Below, in pieces: positions 17,497-26,350 of a stretch of DNA of 64,000 bases. The stretch's first letter is position 1. The number at the start of each line of letters is the position of its first letter. The stretch is taken from contig JAZQTU010000042.1 in NCBI GenBank assembly GCA_045630965.1, positions 124,001 to 188,000 on the forward strand, given 5' to 3'. Origin of the DNA: HGM04593 sp045630965. GTDB taxonomy: Bacteria > Bacteroidota > Bacteroidia > Bacteroidales > Bacteroidaceae. Below the pieces are notes generated by a model, which did no database searches, had not been told where the DNA came from, and saw only the letters and a program-made list of their open reading frames with translations. Made by a program: the position numbers and the translations under genes.

Positions 17497-17527
17497 CGAA
17501 AGTAGAAATAATTTCCATAATTGCAAA
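17497..17527 (-). promoter_or_regulatory. Promoter of the DUF4301 gene
   Basis: On the minus strand TTTG (17527-17524), a 19-nt spacer and TACTTTCG (17504-17497), one mismatch in the -7 box. The predicted transcript start is near 17490, about 20 nt before the chosen ATG, which fixes the start codon. Confidence 0.7.
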
Positions 17528-17545
17528 AAATTAAAATAGAAAAAC

Positions 17546-17553
17546 TAAATTCG
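17546..17553 (+). promoter_or_regulatory. Candidate -7 box of the RSH gene
   Basis: TAAATTCG, one mismatch from consensus, 27 nt before the ATG at 17580. A TTG lies 22 nt upstream, overlapping the -33 box of the divergent DUF4301 promoter. Confidence 0.4.
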
Positions 17554-17579
17554 CGCAATAAAACAAAAGTAAAACAACT

Positions 17580-19790
17580 ATGGGAGAGCTTTTGATACAC
17601 ACGGATGATGAAAGAAGAGAGTTTCTTGAATTGAAGGAAACCCTCGAAAATAACATTGAGGGAGGAGTTCAATCCAATGGTTACATTTACATCAAGGAGA
17701 GGATTGAAAGTGCTATAGCAGAAGGTAAAATAACAAGGGACACCTTGGGATTCAGCCCTGTCATGACCGATATACAGACAGCAATACTTGTAGGTCATGA
17801 AATAGGTTTCCAGAACGAGATTATCACCAGTATTCTCCTCAACCGTTGCGTAAATGCCGGCACTGCGACTGTAGATGAGATAAATGAGATATTCGGTGAG
17901 AGCGTCACAAAGATCCTCACCAATCTGATGCAGATAAACTCACTGTATGCCAAAAGCCCTACTATAGAGTCGGAGAATTTCAGGAACCTGCTGCTCTCCT
18001 TCACCAACGACATGCGCGTCATACTCATAATGATTGCCAGCCGTCTTGTCATGCTACGCGGACTCTTTGACTCCGATAATGACGAGGCACGCAGGCTTGT
18101 GGCGCATGAAGCATCCAAGCTGTACATTCCGCTTGCCCACAAGTTAGGTTTCTACAAGCTGAAATCGGAAATGGAGGATCTCGCGCTGAGATATACCGAG
18201 ACAGAGATATATGCCGAACTGAGCCGCAAGCTTGAAGAGACAGCAGCATCGCGTGAGGACTATATTGCATCGTTCATTAAGCCTATCGAAAAGCAATTGA
18301 AGATGCAGCCGCACATCAAATTCCGAATCAAAGGCCGTACAAAATCGATAAATTCGATATGGCAGAAGATGAAGAAGCAACAGCGTCCGTTCGAGCAGAT
18401 ATATGACCTGTTCGCCATACGAATAATCATAGACAGCGAGCCACAGAACGAAAAGAGCGAATGCTGGCAGGTATATTCAATTGTTGCCGACATGTATACA
18501 CCTAACCCACACCGCCTACGCGACTGGCTTTCTGTTCCCAAGAGCAACGGATATGAGTCATTGCATACGACAGTAATGGGCCCCGAAGGACGTTGGGTTG
18601 AAGTACAGATACGTACAGAGCGCATGGATGCCGTTGCCGAACACGGTCTTGCAGCACACTGGCGATACAAAGGAGTACAGAGCGAGAAAGGACTTGACAA
18701 CCTGTTGGCATCGATACGCGACACTCTGGAAAACATGAGCGAAGAGAGCGCTGTAGAGAGCAAGTTCAAGATGGAACTTTACAAAGATGAGATATTCATC
18801 TTTACCCCCAAAGGTGACCTCTACCGTCTTTCCAAAGGAGCGACAATCCTTGACTTTGCCTTTTTGATACATACCGGGCTTGGTTGCAGATGCACCGGTG
18901 CGCTTGTCAACGGACGCAATGTACCGATACGTCACGCCCTCAATAACGGTGACCAGGTAGAGATTATAACATCGAACAGCCAAACCCCAAAACAGGCGTG
19001 GCTGAAGATTGCACAGACAGGGCGTGCCCGTGCCAAGATACGTCAGGCGCTGAAAGAGATAAGTGCCCGCCAGGCCGACATAGGACGTGAAGCTGTTGTG
19101 CGCAAGCTCAAGAACCACAAGATAGAGTTCGATGAGTCTGTTATGGACCACCTTATCCGCAAAATGGGTTTCAAGAGACTATCCGACTTTTACCAGAATG
19201 TAGCAGAAGGCTCCATTGACATTGCCGACATTCTCAAGAGATACCAGGCAATAACCAATCCCGAAAGCGAGAATGGCGAACAGCCACAAAGTGCGGGAGG
19301 CTTTGTATTCAACGGAGAGAAGGATGCAAAGGGTTCATCGGACGTACTTGTCATCGAGCGCAACCTCAAAGGAGTCGACTATAAACTTGCCAAATGCTGT
19401 ACACCTATATTTGGTGACGAGATATTCGGTTTCGTTACAATAAACGGCGGCATATCAATACACCGAAAGGACTGCAGCAATGCAAGACAACTGCAGGAGC
19501 GCTACCCTTACCGCATCATCGAAGCACGTTGGAGCGACATGGACAACAAAGGTACCCTCTTCCCTGTTACCTTGCGAATTGTAGGACACGACGACATAGG
19601 CATTGTAAACAACATAACCTCATTGATATCCCAAGAGAACGGTGTAACCATGCGAGGTATAAATATTGAATCGCATGATACCCTGTTCTCCGGCACACTC
19701 TCATTGCTCATCAACGACAATATAAAATTGAGCAAGCTTATCACAAAAATTGAAGGAATAAAAGGTGTGAAACAGGTAAGAAGAGGTTAA
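17580..19790 (+). CDS. RelA/SpoT homolog with degenerate hydrolase domain
   Basis: 736 residues, long RSH architecture. The N-terminal HD hydrolase region is present in outline, but the metal ligands are gone: the HD pair is replaced by N88-R89 (ILLNRC), and the usual DRLHN is SRLVM (about 154-158). The synthetase domain looks intact: FRIKGRTKSINSIWQKM, D276 in QIYDLFAIRI, RLRD at 312-315 followed by PKSNGYESLHTT, and E341 in VEVQIRT. TGS (DEIFIFTPKGDLY), a Cys-rich zinc-finger-type segment (KCCTPIFGDEIFG..HRKDC) and a C-terminal ACT domain follow. It is therefore probably a (p)ppGpp synthetase without hydrolase, so a separate hydrolase should exist elsewhere in the genome. The RxRD loop resembles the RxKD of bifunctional Rel rather than RelA's ExDD. 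Confidence 0.88.
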   Translation: MGELLIHTDDERREFLELKETLENNIEGGVQSNGYIYIKERIESAIAEGKITRDTLGFSPVMTDIQTAILVGHEIGFQNEIITSILLNRCVNAGTATVDEINEIFGESVTKILTNLMQINSLYAKSPTIESENFRNLLLSFTNDMRVILIMIASRLVMLRGLFDSDNDEARRLVAHEASKLYIPLAHKLGFYKLKSEMEDLALRYTETEIYAELSRKLEETAASREDYIASFIKPIEKQLKMQPHIKFRIKGRTKSINSIWQKMKKQQRPFEQIYDLFAIRIIIDSEPQNEKSECWQVYSIVADMYTPNPHRLRDWLSVPKSNGYESLHTTVMGPEGRWVEVQIRTERMDAVAEHGLAAHWRYKGVQSEKGLDNLLASIRDTLENMSEESAVESKFKMELYKDEIFIFTPKGDLYRLSKGATILDFAFLIHTGLGCRCTGALVNGRNVPIRHALNNGDQVEIITSNSQTPKQAWLKIAQTGRARAKIRQALKEISARQADIGREAVVRKLKNHKIEFDESVMDHLIRKMGFKRLSDFYQNVAEGSIDIADILKRYQAITNPESENGEQPQSAGGFVFNGEKDAKGSSDVLVIERNLKGVDYKLAKCCTPIFGDEIFGFVTINGGISIHRKDCSNARQLQERYPYRIIEARWSDMDNKGTLFPVTLRIVGHDDIGIVNNITSLISQENGVTMRGINIESHDTLFSGTLSLLINDNIKLSKLITKIEGIKGVKQVRRG

Positions 19791-19827
19791 AAAAGATTTA
19801 ATATCCCTGTTTTGAGATAAAATGAAT

Positions 19828-19835
19828 TAAATTTG
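19828..19835 (+). promoter_or_regulatory. -7 box of the DUF1573 gene
   Basis: TAAATTTG, exact consensus, 27 nt before the ATG. A TTTG upstream is only 13 nt away, so the -33 element is uncertain. Confidence 0.5.
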
Positions 19836-19861
19836 CAACATAAAACAACATACAGAAGAGC

Positions 19862-20287
19862 ATGAAAAAGAGCATATTCATATTATTGGCATTCTTTGCG
19901 GTAACAGCACTCTATGCACAAGAGAACAAGAAGCCCAAAATAGAGTTCGAGAAACCCACTATTGACCTTGGCAAGTTTGGACAGGATAACGCAGTACATC
20001 ACTGCAAGTTCGTATTCAAGAACACTGGTGACGCCAACTTGTATATACATCAGGTACTTCCAACCTGTTCATGTACAAGCCAGAAATTTCCACAGAATGC
20101 CATTGCTCCGGGAGCCAGCGATACGATATTCGTCACATACAACGGCACGGGCAAAGCACCACGTAAGTTCAGGACAAGCATTACCATACACAGCAATGCT
20201 GTCAATGAAATGACAAAGGTATATATAAAAGGAGAACTACTCCCGGCAAAAGTCACGGAAGTTCCCGACATAGAGATAGAGCAATAA
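19862..20287 (+). CDS. Secreted DUF1573 domain protein
   Basis: 141 residues. A signal peptide (MKKSIFILLAFFAVTALYAQ) is followed by one DUF1573 immunoglobulin-like domain: PTIDLGKFGQDNAVHHCKFVFKN-type start, TCSCTS cysteine pair (about residues 69-74), and FVTYNGTGKAPRKFRTSITIHSN-type strands. Such proteins are periplasmic or outer-membrane-facing and have no assigned role. The stop codon lies inside the left arm of the downstream palindrome. Confidence 0.85.
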   Translation: MKKSIFILLAFFAVTALYAQENKKPKIEFEKPTIDLGKFGQDNAVHHCKFVFKNTGDANLYIHQVLPTCSCTSQKFPQNAIAPGASDTIFVTYNGTGKAPRKFRTSITIHSNAVNEMTKVYIKGELLPAKVTEVPDIEIEQ

Positions 20288-20328
20288 CAATAGAGGGCAT
20301 TCGATTGAATGCCCTCTATTGTTATTGC
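20281..20328. terminator. 22-bp perfect palindromic terminator
   Basis: Arms 20281-20302 and 20307-20328 are perfectly complementary with a GATT loop. The DUF1573 stop codon (20285-20287) lies within the left arm, and the convergent LysR gene ends at 20333. It probably ends both transcripts. Confidence 0.85.
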
Positions 20329-20332
20329 TAAT

Positions 20333-21232
20333 TTACAAATCGATTAACCTGCGTTTTACAGCTTCTGTTTCAAGCAGGATTTTGACAAACTCCTTTGATG
20401 CCGCTTTTTGGTATGCCCCTTTCAGGCTCAGCAACGACGCCTCCATAACATTTCCCGGCTCATCAAGAGGTATAGCCTTGAAACGCGACTTTCCAAAGAG
20501 AGCCGATGTAGAAAGGATAGTTGCATAGTTGCCTGTTGCAACCATCTGCAACAGGATATTTGTTTCGTTCAGTTCCAGTTTATATGCAAGTTGGATATCA
20601 CGGTTTTCCAAAAGATGATCGAGCATCATACGTGCCTGCAAGCCCTTGGAAGGGAGAATCAACGGCAAGCCAACAAGCTCGTCAAGTTTAACCTTTGTAC
20701 GCTGAGCCAACTGATGCTCCTTGCATACAACCAAAGCCAATGTATTTTCAAACAGCGGTTTCGAGTCAATGTCCTGAGTTTCGTACAGAGGCTTGTATGA
20801 GAGCGCAAAATCGATCTGCCTTTCACGCAGCAACGTCTGCAATTCGTCTACAGTCTTGTAGAAGACTTCAAGTTTTATTTCGGGATACTCTTTCATGAAC
20901 AGAATGAGACCTTCGGTAAGAACCGTACTCAGACTGTATGTCACCCCCACCCTCAAAGTTCCTGCTTTAACATTCTGCAGGTCATTGAGACGTTGTACCG
21001 CCAGTTCTGCATCAAGTATAGTCTTACGTGCAAAAGGCAGGAACTCCTCGCCCGCTTCGGTCAACGAAATATGACGGCTGTTACGCAGGAAAAGCTCAAA
21101 TCCCAATTCAAATTCAAGCTGCTTTATCTGTTGTGACAATGTACTCTGTGTTATATACAGATGCTTTGCCGCAACAGAAAAATTCAGATTTTCGGCACTC
21201 TTTACGAAATATTTTAATTGACGTAGTTCCAT
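20333..21232 (-). CDS. LysR family transcriptional regulator
   Basis: 299 residues from the ATG at 21232 (MELRQLKYFVKSAENLNF). The winged helix-turn-helix is FSVAAKHLYITQSTLSQQIKQ (about residues 18-38). The periplasmic-binding-protein-like effector domain starts near LRVGVTYSLS. The TTG two codons upstream is not needed. It follows the DASS transporter gene on the same strand with a 90-nt gap and has its own -7 box, so regulation of that transporter is plausible but not shown. Confidence 0.9.
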   Translation of the reverse strand: MELRQLKYFVKSAENLNFSVAAKHLYITQSTLSQQIKQLEFELGFELFLRNSRHISLTEAGEEFLPFARKTILDAELAVQRLNDLQNVKAGTLRVGVTYSLSTVLTEGLILFMKEYPEIKLEVFYKTVDELQTLLRERQIDFALSYKPLYETQDIDSKPLFENTLALVVCKEHQLAQRTKVKLDELVGLPLILPSKGLQARMMLDHLLENRDIQLAYKLELNETNILLQMVATGNYATILSTSALFGKSRFKAIPLDEPGNVMEASLLSLKGAYQKAASKEFVKILLETEAVKRRLIDL

Positions 21233-21253
21233 ACACAAATTTGTTTGAGCGTG

Positions 21254-21261
21254 CGAATATA
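21254..21261 (-). promoter_or_regulatory. Candidate -7 box of the LysR gene
   Basis: Minus strand reads TATATTCG, one mismatch from TAnnTTTG, 22 nt before the ATG. No -33 match. Confidence 0.4.
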
Positions 21262-21322
21262 AGAAAACTGCTCCACATAACGAATTATGCAGAGCAGAAA
21301 AGTATAAAAGCAGAAAATAAGT

Positions 21323-22816
21323 TTAGAAACCAATGAATATCAACATTGCATATCCGAGTGCAAGACCCATGATACCGATAATGATACCAACCTTCATCAT
21401 ATCCTTCTGCTCAATGAAACCTGTTGAGTGAGCAATAGCATTAGGAGGTGTACTGATAGGCAAAATCATTGAAACTGATGATGCGATAGCGATACCTACC
21501 AACATTGCCTGTGCGCCACCGTAAGGCTCCAAAGATGCACCAAGACCACCGGCAACAACACCAAGCACTGGAACGAGCAATGATGTAGCAGCAGAGTGAG
21601 AGATGAAGTTAGAGAAACCGAAGCAGATGAGACCTGCAAGTATCATCACTACAAGTGGTGAGAAGTTGTCGAATGGAACAGACTGTACGATAAGGCTGCT
21701 CAAGCTTGCAGAGTTTGCATCCTTGTAGTTGAGTGCAACACCAAGTGCGAAACCACCGGCAACCATCCAGAGAACGCTCCAGTTGATTTCCTCAAGGTCA
21801 CGACGTGTAAGGATACCTGTCATACAGAATATCATGATAGGAATGAATGCTACAACGTTAGTATCGATACCCCAGATGTCAGTACCGAACATCCACATGA
21901 AGATAGTGATAGCGAATGCAGCAACAACCGACCATGTCTTGAAGTCCCAACGGATATCACCCTCAATCTCAATCTTGATGTTCTTCTGCTTGAATGGGAA
22001 CATGAAGCGGAGAAGCAACCACGAAAGTAGCAAAAGAACGATTACGAATGGAGCCATCTTAACTGTCCAGCTGACAAAGCTGATAGCCATATCCTGTGAA
22101 GCAAGATAGTCAAGAGCAATCATGTTAGGAGGTGTACCGATAGGTGTCATCATACCACCGAGGTTTGCACCTACAGGAATAGCCAAAGCAAGTGCAATAC
22201 GACCTTTACCGTCAGCAGGCAAAGAACGGAGCACAGGAGTAAGGAACGCCAACATCATGGCAGCAGTAGCTGTGTTGCTCACGAAAGCCGAGAAAATAGC
22301 TGTTACAAGGATAAAACCAAGCAAAACGATCTCGGAACGTGTTCCGAAAGGCTTCAGAAGCACACGTGCAAGAGCAACGTCGAGCTTAACCTTTGTCAAA
22401 CCGATTGCAAGCACGAATCCACCGATAAAGAGCATGATTGTAGGGTTAGCAAAACAAGCCATGATGCTCTTGAAAGGCACCAAGCCGGCATTACCCTCGG
22501 GACGGAGGAAACTGAACGCACTTGTTGAAACAGTAAACAACATCACTGTAACGACAATCATTGATGTAACCCATGAAGGCATAGCCTCTGTGAGCCACAT
22601 GAGCGCTGCAAAAACGAACAGTGCAATAATACGCTGGTGAACATCTGTCAAACCTTCGATACCGAAAGTTGTTGTAGGCAACATTGCAACAACGATAGAG
22701 ATTACCGCGATAAAGATGAATTTGATCAAGTTGAGAGGCAACTTTCTCTCTCTCTTGTGGGACTTGTTCTTCTGCAATTTTTCAAGAACACTGTACCCGG
22801 GGAAGTTTTTAAACAT
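21323..22816 (-). CDS. DASS family (SLC13-type) anion symporter
   Basis: 497 residues with about 11-12 membrane segments, in an inverted-repeat fold. The first-half signature VSNTATAAMML and PIGTPPN and the second-half PISTPPNAIAHSTG are typical of sodium-coupled di/tricarboxylate transporters. The second substrate loop reads ISHSAATSLLVP, i.e. SHS where the family usually has SNT, which may change the substrate. A basic cytoplasmic N-terminus (KNKSHKRERK) precedes the first helix. A LysR gene follows. Substrate is unproven; dicarboxylates or sulfate are possible. Confidence 0.88.
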   Translation of the reverse strand: MFKNFPGYSVLEKLQKNKSHKRERKLPLNLIKFIFIAVISIVVAMLPTTTFGIEGLTDVHQRIIALFVFAALMWLTEAMPSWVTSMIVVTVMLFTVSTSAFSFLRPEGNAGLVPFKSIMACFANPTIMLFIGGFVLAIGLTKVKLDVALARVLLKPFGTRSEIVLLGFILVTAIFSAFVSNTATAAMMLAFLTPVLRSLPADGKGRIALALAIPVGANLGGMMTPIGTPPNMIALDYLASQDMAISFVSWTVKMAPFVIVLLLLSWLLLRFMFPFKQKNIKIEIEGDIRWDFKTWSVVAAFAITIFMWMFGTDIWGIDTNVVAFIPIMIFCMTGILTRRDLEEINWSVLWMVAGGFALGVALNYKDANSASLSSLIVQSVPFDNFSPLVVMILAGLICFGFSNFISHSAATSLLVPVLGVVAGGLGASLEPYGGAQAMLVGIAIASSVSMILPISTPPNAIAHSTGFIEQKDMMKVGIIIGIMGLALGYAMLIFIGF

Positions 22817-22861
22817 AGTAATTATTATTTAATATAAACAAATTGCTAGACGGCTTTCCCG

Positions 22862-22879
22862 TAATTTTGTACAAAATTA
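22862..22879. promoter_or_regulatory. 18-bp perfect palindrome made of two opposed -7 boxes
   Basis: TAATTTTG, TA, CAAAATTA. Each half is an exact -7 consensus read on its own strand. The minus-strand copy could serve the DASS gene (56 nt from its ATG). The plus-strand copy faces fabD but is 200 nt away. It could equally be a dimeric-regulator operator. Confidence 0.4.
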
Positions 22880-22996
22880 CCATTTTATAATATTTTTTCA
22901 CACCACATATCTATCTATTTTACCGATAACAGCTATTGAAACAACCGATAGATTGCATAATATTTAGAATAACATTATTTATTTACTATTTTTTAT

Positions 22997-23004
22997 TACA
23001 TTTG
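22997..23004 (+). promoter_or_regulatory. -7 box of fabD
   Basis: TACATTTG, exact consensus, 70 nt before the fabD ATG. No TTTG at 19-21 nt. It lies inside the TTG-initiated extension of the fabD frame, arguing that the extension is not translated. Confidence 0.5.
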
Positions 23005-23073
23005 CATGATGTGAAGTTGTATGAAAAAGTTTCAATCACACAAAACATCAACAAACAAAAACAATTTTCACGA

Positions 23074-23946
23074 ATGAAAGCATGTGTTTTTACAGGACAG
23101 GGGTCACAGTTCAGTGGAATGGGCAAGGAGTTGTACGAGAGCAGCCCTGTCGCAAGAGAATATTTTGAAAAGGCGAACGAAATCCTTGGATTTCGCATTA
23201 CAGATATAATGTTCAACGGCAGCGATGAAGAATTGCGCCAGACAAAGGTGACACAGCCTGCAGTATTCATCCATTCGGTAATAACAGCCCTCGCTCAAGA
23301 CGAAGAGTTCAAGCCCGACATGGTTGCAGGCCATTCACTCGGAGAGTTTTCGGCGCTGACAGCAGCCGGAGCACTATCCTTTGAAGACGGATTAAAGCTC
23401 GTGTACAAACGCGCCCTTGCAATGCAGAAGGCATGCGAGATGCAACAGTCTACAATGGCAGCTATTCTTGGGCTTGACGAGAAAACCGTTGAAGATATCT
23501 GCAAAGAGATAAGCGACAATGGCAAGATTGTTGTTGCAGCGAACTACAACTGCCCCGGACAGATAGTAATTTCGGGAAGCATGGAAGGCATTGAAGAGGC
23601 ATGCAACAGGCTTAAAGAGGCCGGAGCAAAGCGCGCATTGCCATTGAGCGTAAGCGGAGCATTCCACTCACCACTCATGCAGCCGGCGAAAGAGGAACTC
23701 GAGGCAGCAATAAAGGAGACTGAGTTCCAATCACCATGTTGCCCAGTCTATCAGAATGTAGATGCAAAGCCCTACACTTCGCCCGAGGATATAAAGAACA
23801 ACCTTATATCACAGCTGACCTCACCGGTACGCTGGACAGCAACAATAAACAACATGATTGACGATGGCGCTACAGAATTTATTGAATGTGGCCCCGGCAA
23901 TGTACAGCAAGGACTTATAAAGAAAATACAAGCAAGCAGAAACTAA
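23074..23946 (+). CDS. fabD: Malonyl-CoA:ACP S-malonyltransferase
   Basis: 290 residues from the ATG at 23074 (MKACVFTGQGSQFSGMGKEL). It loads malonyl units onto acyl carrier protein for fatty acid synthesis. The GQGSQ oxyanion motif is at residues 8-12, the nucleophile Ser in AGHSLGEFSAL (about residues 87-97), and the catalytic His in VSGAFHSPLM. Length is normal. The open frame extends 46 codons upstream from a TTG, but the sequence is AT-rich, contains the -7 box and has no family similarity. A GH13 gene follows 19 nt later. Confidence 0.95.
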   Translation: MKACVFTGQGSQFSGMGKELYESSPVAREYFEKANEILGFRITDIMFNGSDEELRQTKVTQPAVFIHSVITALAQDEEFKPDMVAGHSLGEFSALTAAGALSFEDGLKLVYKRALAMQKACEMQQSTMAAILGLDEKTVEDICKEISDNGKIVVAANYNCPGQIVISGSMEGIEEACNRLKEAGAKRALPLSVSGAFHSPLMQPAKEELEAAIKETEFQSPCCPVYQNVDAKPYTSPEDIKNNLISQLTSPVRWTATINNMIDDGATEFIECGPGNVQQGLIKKIQASRN

Positions 23947-23965
23947 AACAACAAAAACACAAATA

Positions 23966-25651
23966 ATGTCTAAAATAATCATATACCAGCTACTGCCAAG
24001 ACTTTTTGGAAACAGCAATGCCAATTGCATTCCTGGCGGAACAATAGAAGAGAACGGATGCGGAAAGTTCAATGACATCACCCCCAAGGCACTGCGTGCC
24101 ATACGCAACATTGGAGCAACCCATGTCTGGTACACAGGCGTGATAGAACACACCACCCGCAGCAACTACAGTGCATTCGGAATACCAACCGACCACCCCG
24201 CAATAGTAAAGGGTGAGGCCGGTTCACCTTATGCAATAAAGGACTATTATGACAACGACCCCGACCTTGCTGTCAACGTCGAGAAGCGCCGTGAGGAGTT
24301 CAAAGAACTTATCGACCGCACACACAAGGAAGGCCTTAAGGTTATCATGGACTTCATTCCCAATCACGTGGCACGCCATTACCACAGCGACTGCACCCCC
24401 AAAGGCACATACAGTTTTGGCGAGCACGACGACAAGAATGTATTCTACGCCGGACACAACAACTTCTACTATTTGGGCAACAACTCATACGGTTGCAACC
24501 TTGATGCCAAGGATTGCGCCGACGAGGAGTACAGCGAGACACCGTTGCGTGCAACAGGTAACGACTGTTTCGGTTCACCCGGACGCAACGACTGGTACGA
24601 CACAGTCAAGCTCAACTACGGTATCGACTACCGCACAGGCAACCGTTGCTTCTCACCCGTTCCCAACACATGGGTAAAGATGCTCAAGATCCTGAGATAC
24701 TGGGCATCGCAGGGCATAGACGGATTCCGTTGCGACATGGTAGAGATGACACCTGTAGAGTTCTGGAACTGGGCGGTAGCAAAGATAAAGGAGGAGTTCC
24801 CCGGCATAATCTTCATTGGCGAGATATACCAGCCACATATCTACCGTTCATTCATCAAGGAGGGACACTTCGACTACCTTTATGACAAGGTAGGACTCTA
24901 CGACACACTGCGTGCTGTAATGAACGGCCAGACATCGGCAAACGACATAAGCTACGCTCTGCAGAGCACATCGGACATCCGTGGCAACATGCTCACATTC
25001 CTTGAGAACCACGATGAGCAGCGCATCGCGTCGGACTTCTTTGCCGCCAAGGCCGAGCGTGCATTGGCAGCTCTCATAGTATCAGCCACCAGCGGAACCG
25101 AGCCATTCATGCTCTATGCAGGACAGGAACTTGGAGAGCGAGGCATGGACAAGGAAGGCTACAGTGGCGTCGACGGCAGAACAACCATCTTTGACTATTG
25201 GAGCGTTGACACCCTTCGCCGTTGGAAAGGCAACGGAGACTATTCTGGAGAACAGCTCACCGAAGAGGAGAAGAGCCTTCAGGCATTCTATTCAAACCTT
25301 CTCAACCTCTGCAATAAAGAGGAGGCGCTTGCCAAAGGAGCATACTACGGCCTTCAGTACGCCAACCCTCATAGCGAGAAGTACGACAGCAACCACATCT
25401 TCAGCTACCTGCGTGGCGAAGGCGATGAGCTGTTGCTTGTTGTAACAAACTTCAGCGGCAATGACCAGGAGTGTGAAGTGACAGTACCCGAAGAGGCATT
25501 TGCATTCTTTGGTGCCACATACAAGGATGCTTCACAAAAGGCAACTGAACTTTTGAGCGACACAAGTGTTGAAACAACATTCAACCCATTCGAGCCAACA
25601 AAGATTACAGTACCGGCAAACAGCGGAGCCATCCTAAAATTCAAACTATAA
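23966..25651 (+). CDS. Cytoplasmic alpha-amylase family (GH13) enzyme
   Basis: 561 residues with no signal peptide. The four GH13 regions are present: DFIPNHV (I), GFRCDMVEM with the nucleophile Asp (II), FIGEIY with the acid Glu (III) and FLENHDEQR with the third Asp (IV). A C-terminal beta domain (LLLVVTNFSGNDQECEVTVP) follows. It probably acts on an intracellular alpha-glucan or imported maltodextrin; hydrolase or transferase activity cannot be decided. It sits between fabD and a DUF4919 gene with 19- and 3-nt gaps, so cotranscription is likely. The translation uses many C-ending codons, consistent with good expression. Confidence 0.88.
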   Translation: MSKIIIYQLLPRLFGNSNANCIPGGTIEENGCGKFNDITPKALRAIRNIGATHVWYTGVIEHTTRSNYSAFGIPTDHPAIVKGEAGSPYAIKDYYDNDPDLAVNVEKRREEFKELIDRTHKEGLKVIMDFIPNHVARHYHSDCTPKGTYSFGEHDDKNVFYAGHNNFYYLGNNSYGCNLDAKDCADEEYSETPLRATGNDCFGSPGRNDWYDTVKLNYGIDYRTGNRCFSPVPNTWVKMLKILRYWASQGIDGFRCDMVEMTPVEFWNWAVAKIKEEFPGIIFIGEIYQPHIYRSFIKEGHFDYLYDKVGLYDTLRAVMNGQTSANDISYALQSTSDIRGNMLTFLENHDEQRIASDFFAAKAERALAALIVSATSGTEPFMLYAGQELGERGMDKEGYSGVDGRTTIFDYWSVDTLRRWKGNGDYSGEQLTEEEKSLQAFYSNLLNLCNKEEALAKGAYYGLQYANPHSEKYDSNHIFSYLRGEGDELLLVVTNFSGNDQECEVTVPEEAFAFFGATYKDASQKATELLSDTSVETTFNPFEPTKITVPANSGAILKFKL

Positions 25652-25654
25652 GAG

Positions 25655-26305
25655 ATGAGAAAGATCATAACAACATTGGCAATATGCTTTGCAACACTCA
25701 TTGCAAATGCACAGGTCTTCCTTGACTATGCTACAATAGAGGACATTGTCAAGAACGAGCGCGAATACTTCAACGATATCGTCAACATATACATGAACGA
25801 CGACCCGATGATACGCCTCGACGACATAGCCCTTGTATATTATGGTCAGGCATTTCTGCCACAGTACAACCCTGGCAACGACGAGAACGAGAAAGCCCTG
25901 AAGAGATACCACGATGCAGGAAACCACGCCGAGGCATACAACACCGCAAAAAAGATTATGGAATACAACCCGGTGAGCCTCAATGCACTCTTCAACCTCC
26001 TCGTTTCATCAAAAGCACTTGGAAAGAGCCAGGAAGAGTTCGACTCCTATGCAAACAAATACCAGGGAATACTGAACATGATAACACAGTACGGCGAAGG
26101 CAATAGTTCCAGTTCACCCTTCAAGGTCATAACCCCAGATGACCAGAACTATGTACTCTTCCACGAACTTGAGATAGAGAAGGAGATTTCACGCGAGCTC
26201 GACACAGAGACATTATGTAATATAATAATAGTAGAACCAAGCGAGAAATTCCAATACAGGAGAGTATATTTTGATTTGAGTCTCTATTTGAAACATACCA
26301 ATTAA
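25655..26305 (+). CDS. Secreted DUF4919-like protein
   Basis: 216 residues. A signal peptide (MRKIITTLAICFATLIANAQ) precedes a helical domain with ALVYYGQAFLPQYNPG and a central TPR-like AYNTAKKIMEYNPVSLNALFNLLVSS. DYxxY-type spacing and YGEGNSSSSPFKVI resemble the DUF4919 family of Bacteroidetes, whose function is unknown. The start is 3 nt after the GH13 stop, so the two are translationally close. Its TAA stop forms the base of the downstream palindrome. Confidence 0.75.
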   Translation: MRKIITTLAICFATLIANAQVFLDYATIEDIVKNEREYFNDIVNIYMNDDPMIRLDDIALVYYGQAFLPQYNPGNDENEKALKRYHDAGNHAEAYNTAKKIMEYNPVSLNALFNLLVSSKALGKSQEEFDSYANKYQGILNMITQYGEGNSSSSPFKVITPDDQNYVLFHELEIEKEISRELDTETLCNIIIVEPSEKFQYRRVYFDLSLYLKHTN

Positions 26306-26350
26306 TATAAACGAAGAGGTCACCAGTTGGTGACCTCTTCGTTTATATTA
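26303..26350. terminator. 23-bp perfect palindrome carrying both stop codons
   Basis: Arms 26303-26325 and 26328-26350 are perfectly complementary, with a 2-nt centre. The first three bases (TAA) are the stop of the DUF4919 gene. The last three (TTA, minus-strand TAA) are the stop of the convergent BspA-like gene. The terminator therefore begins and ends exactly on the two stops. Confidence 0.85.

Noticed and set aside
22936..23073. 46-codon N-terminal extension of FabD from a TTG
   Set aside because: AT-rich, contains the consensus -7 box, and FabD normally starts just before the GQGSQ motif.
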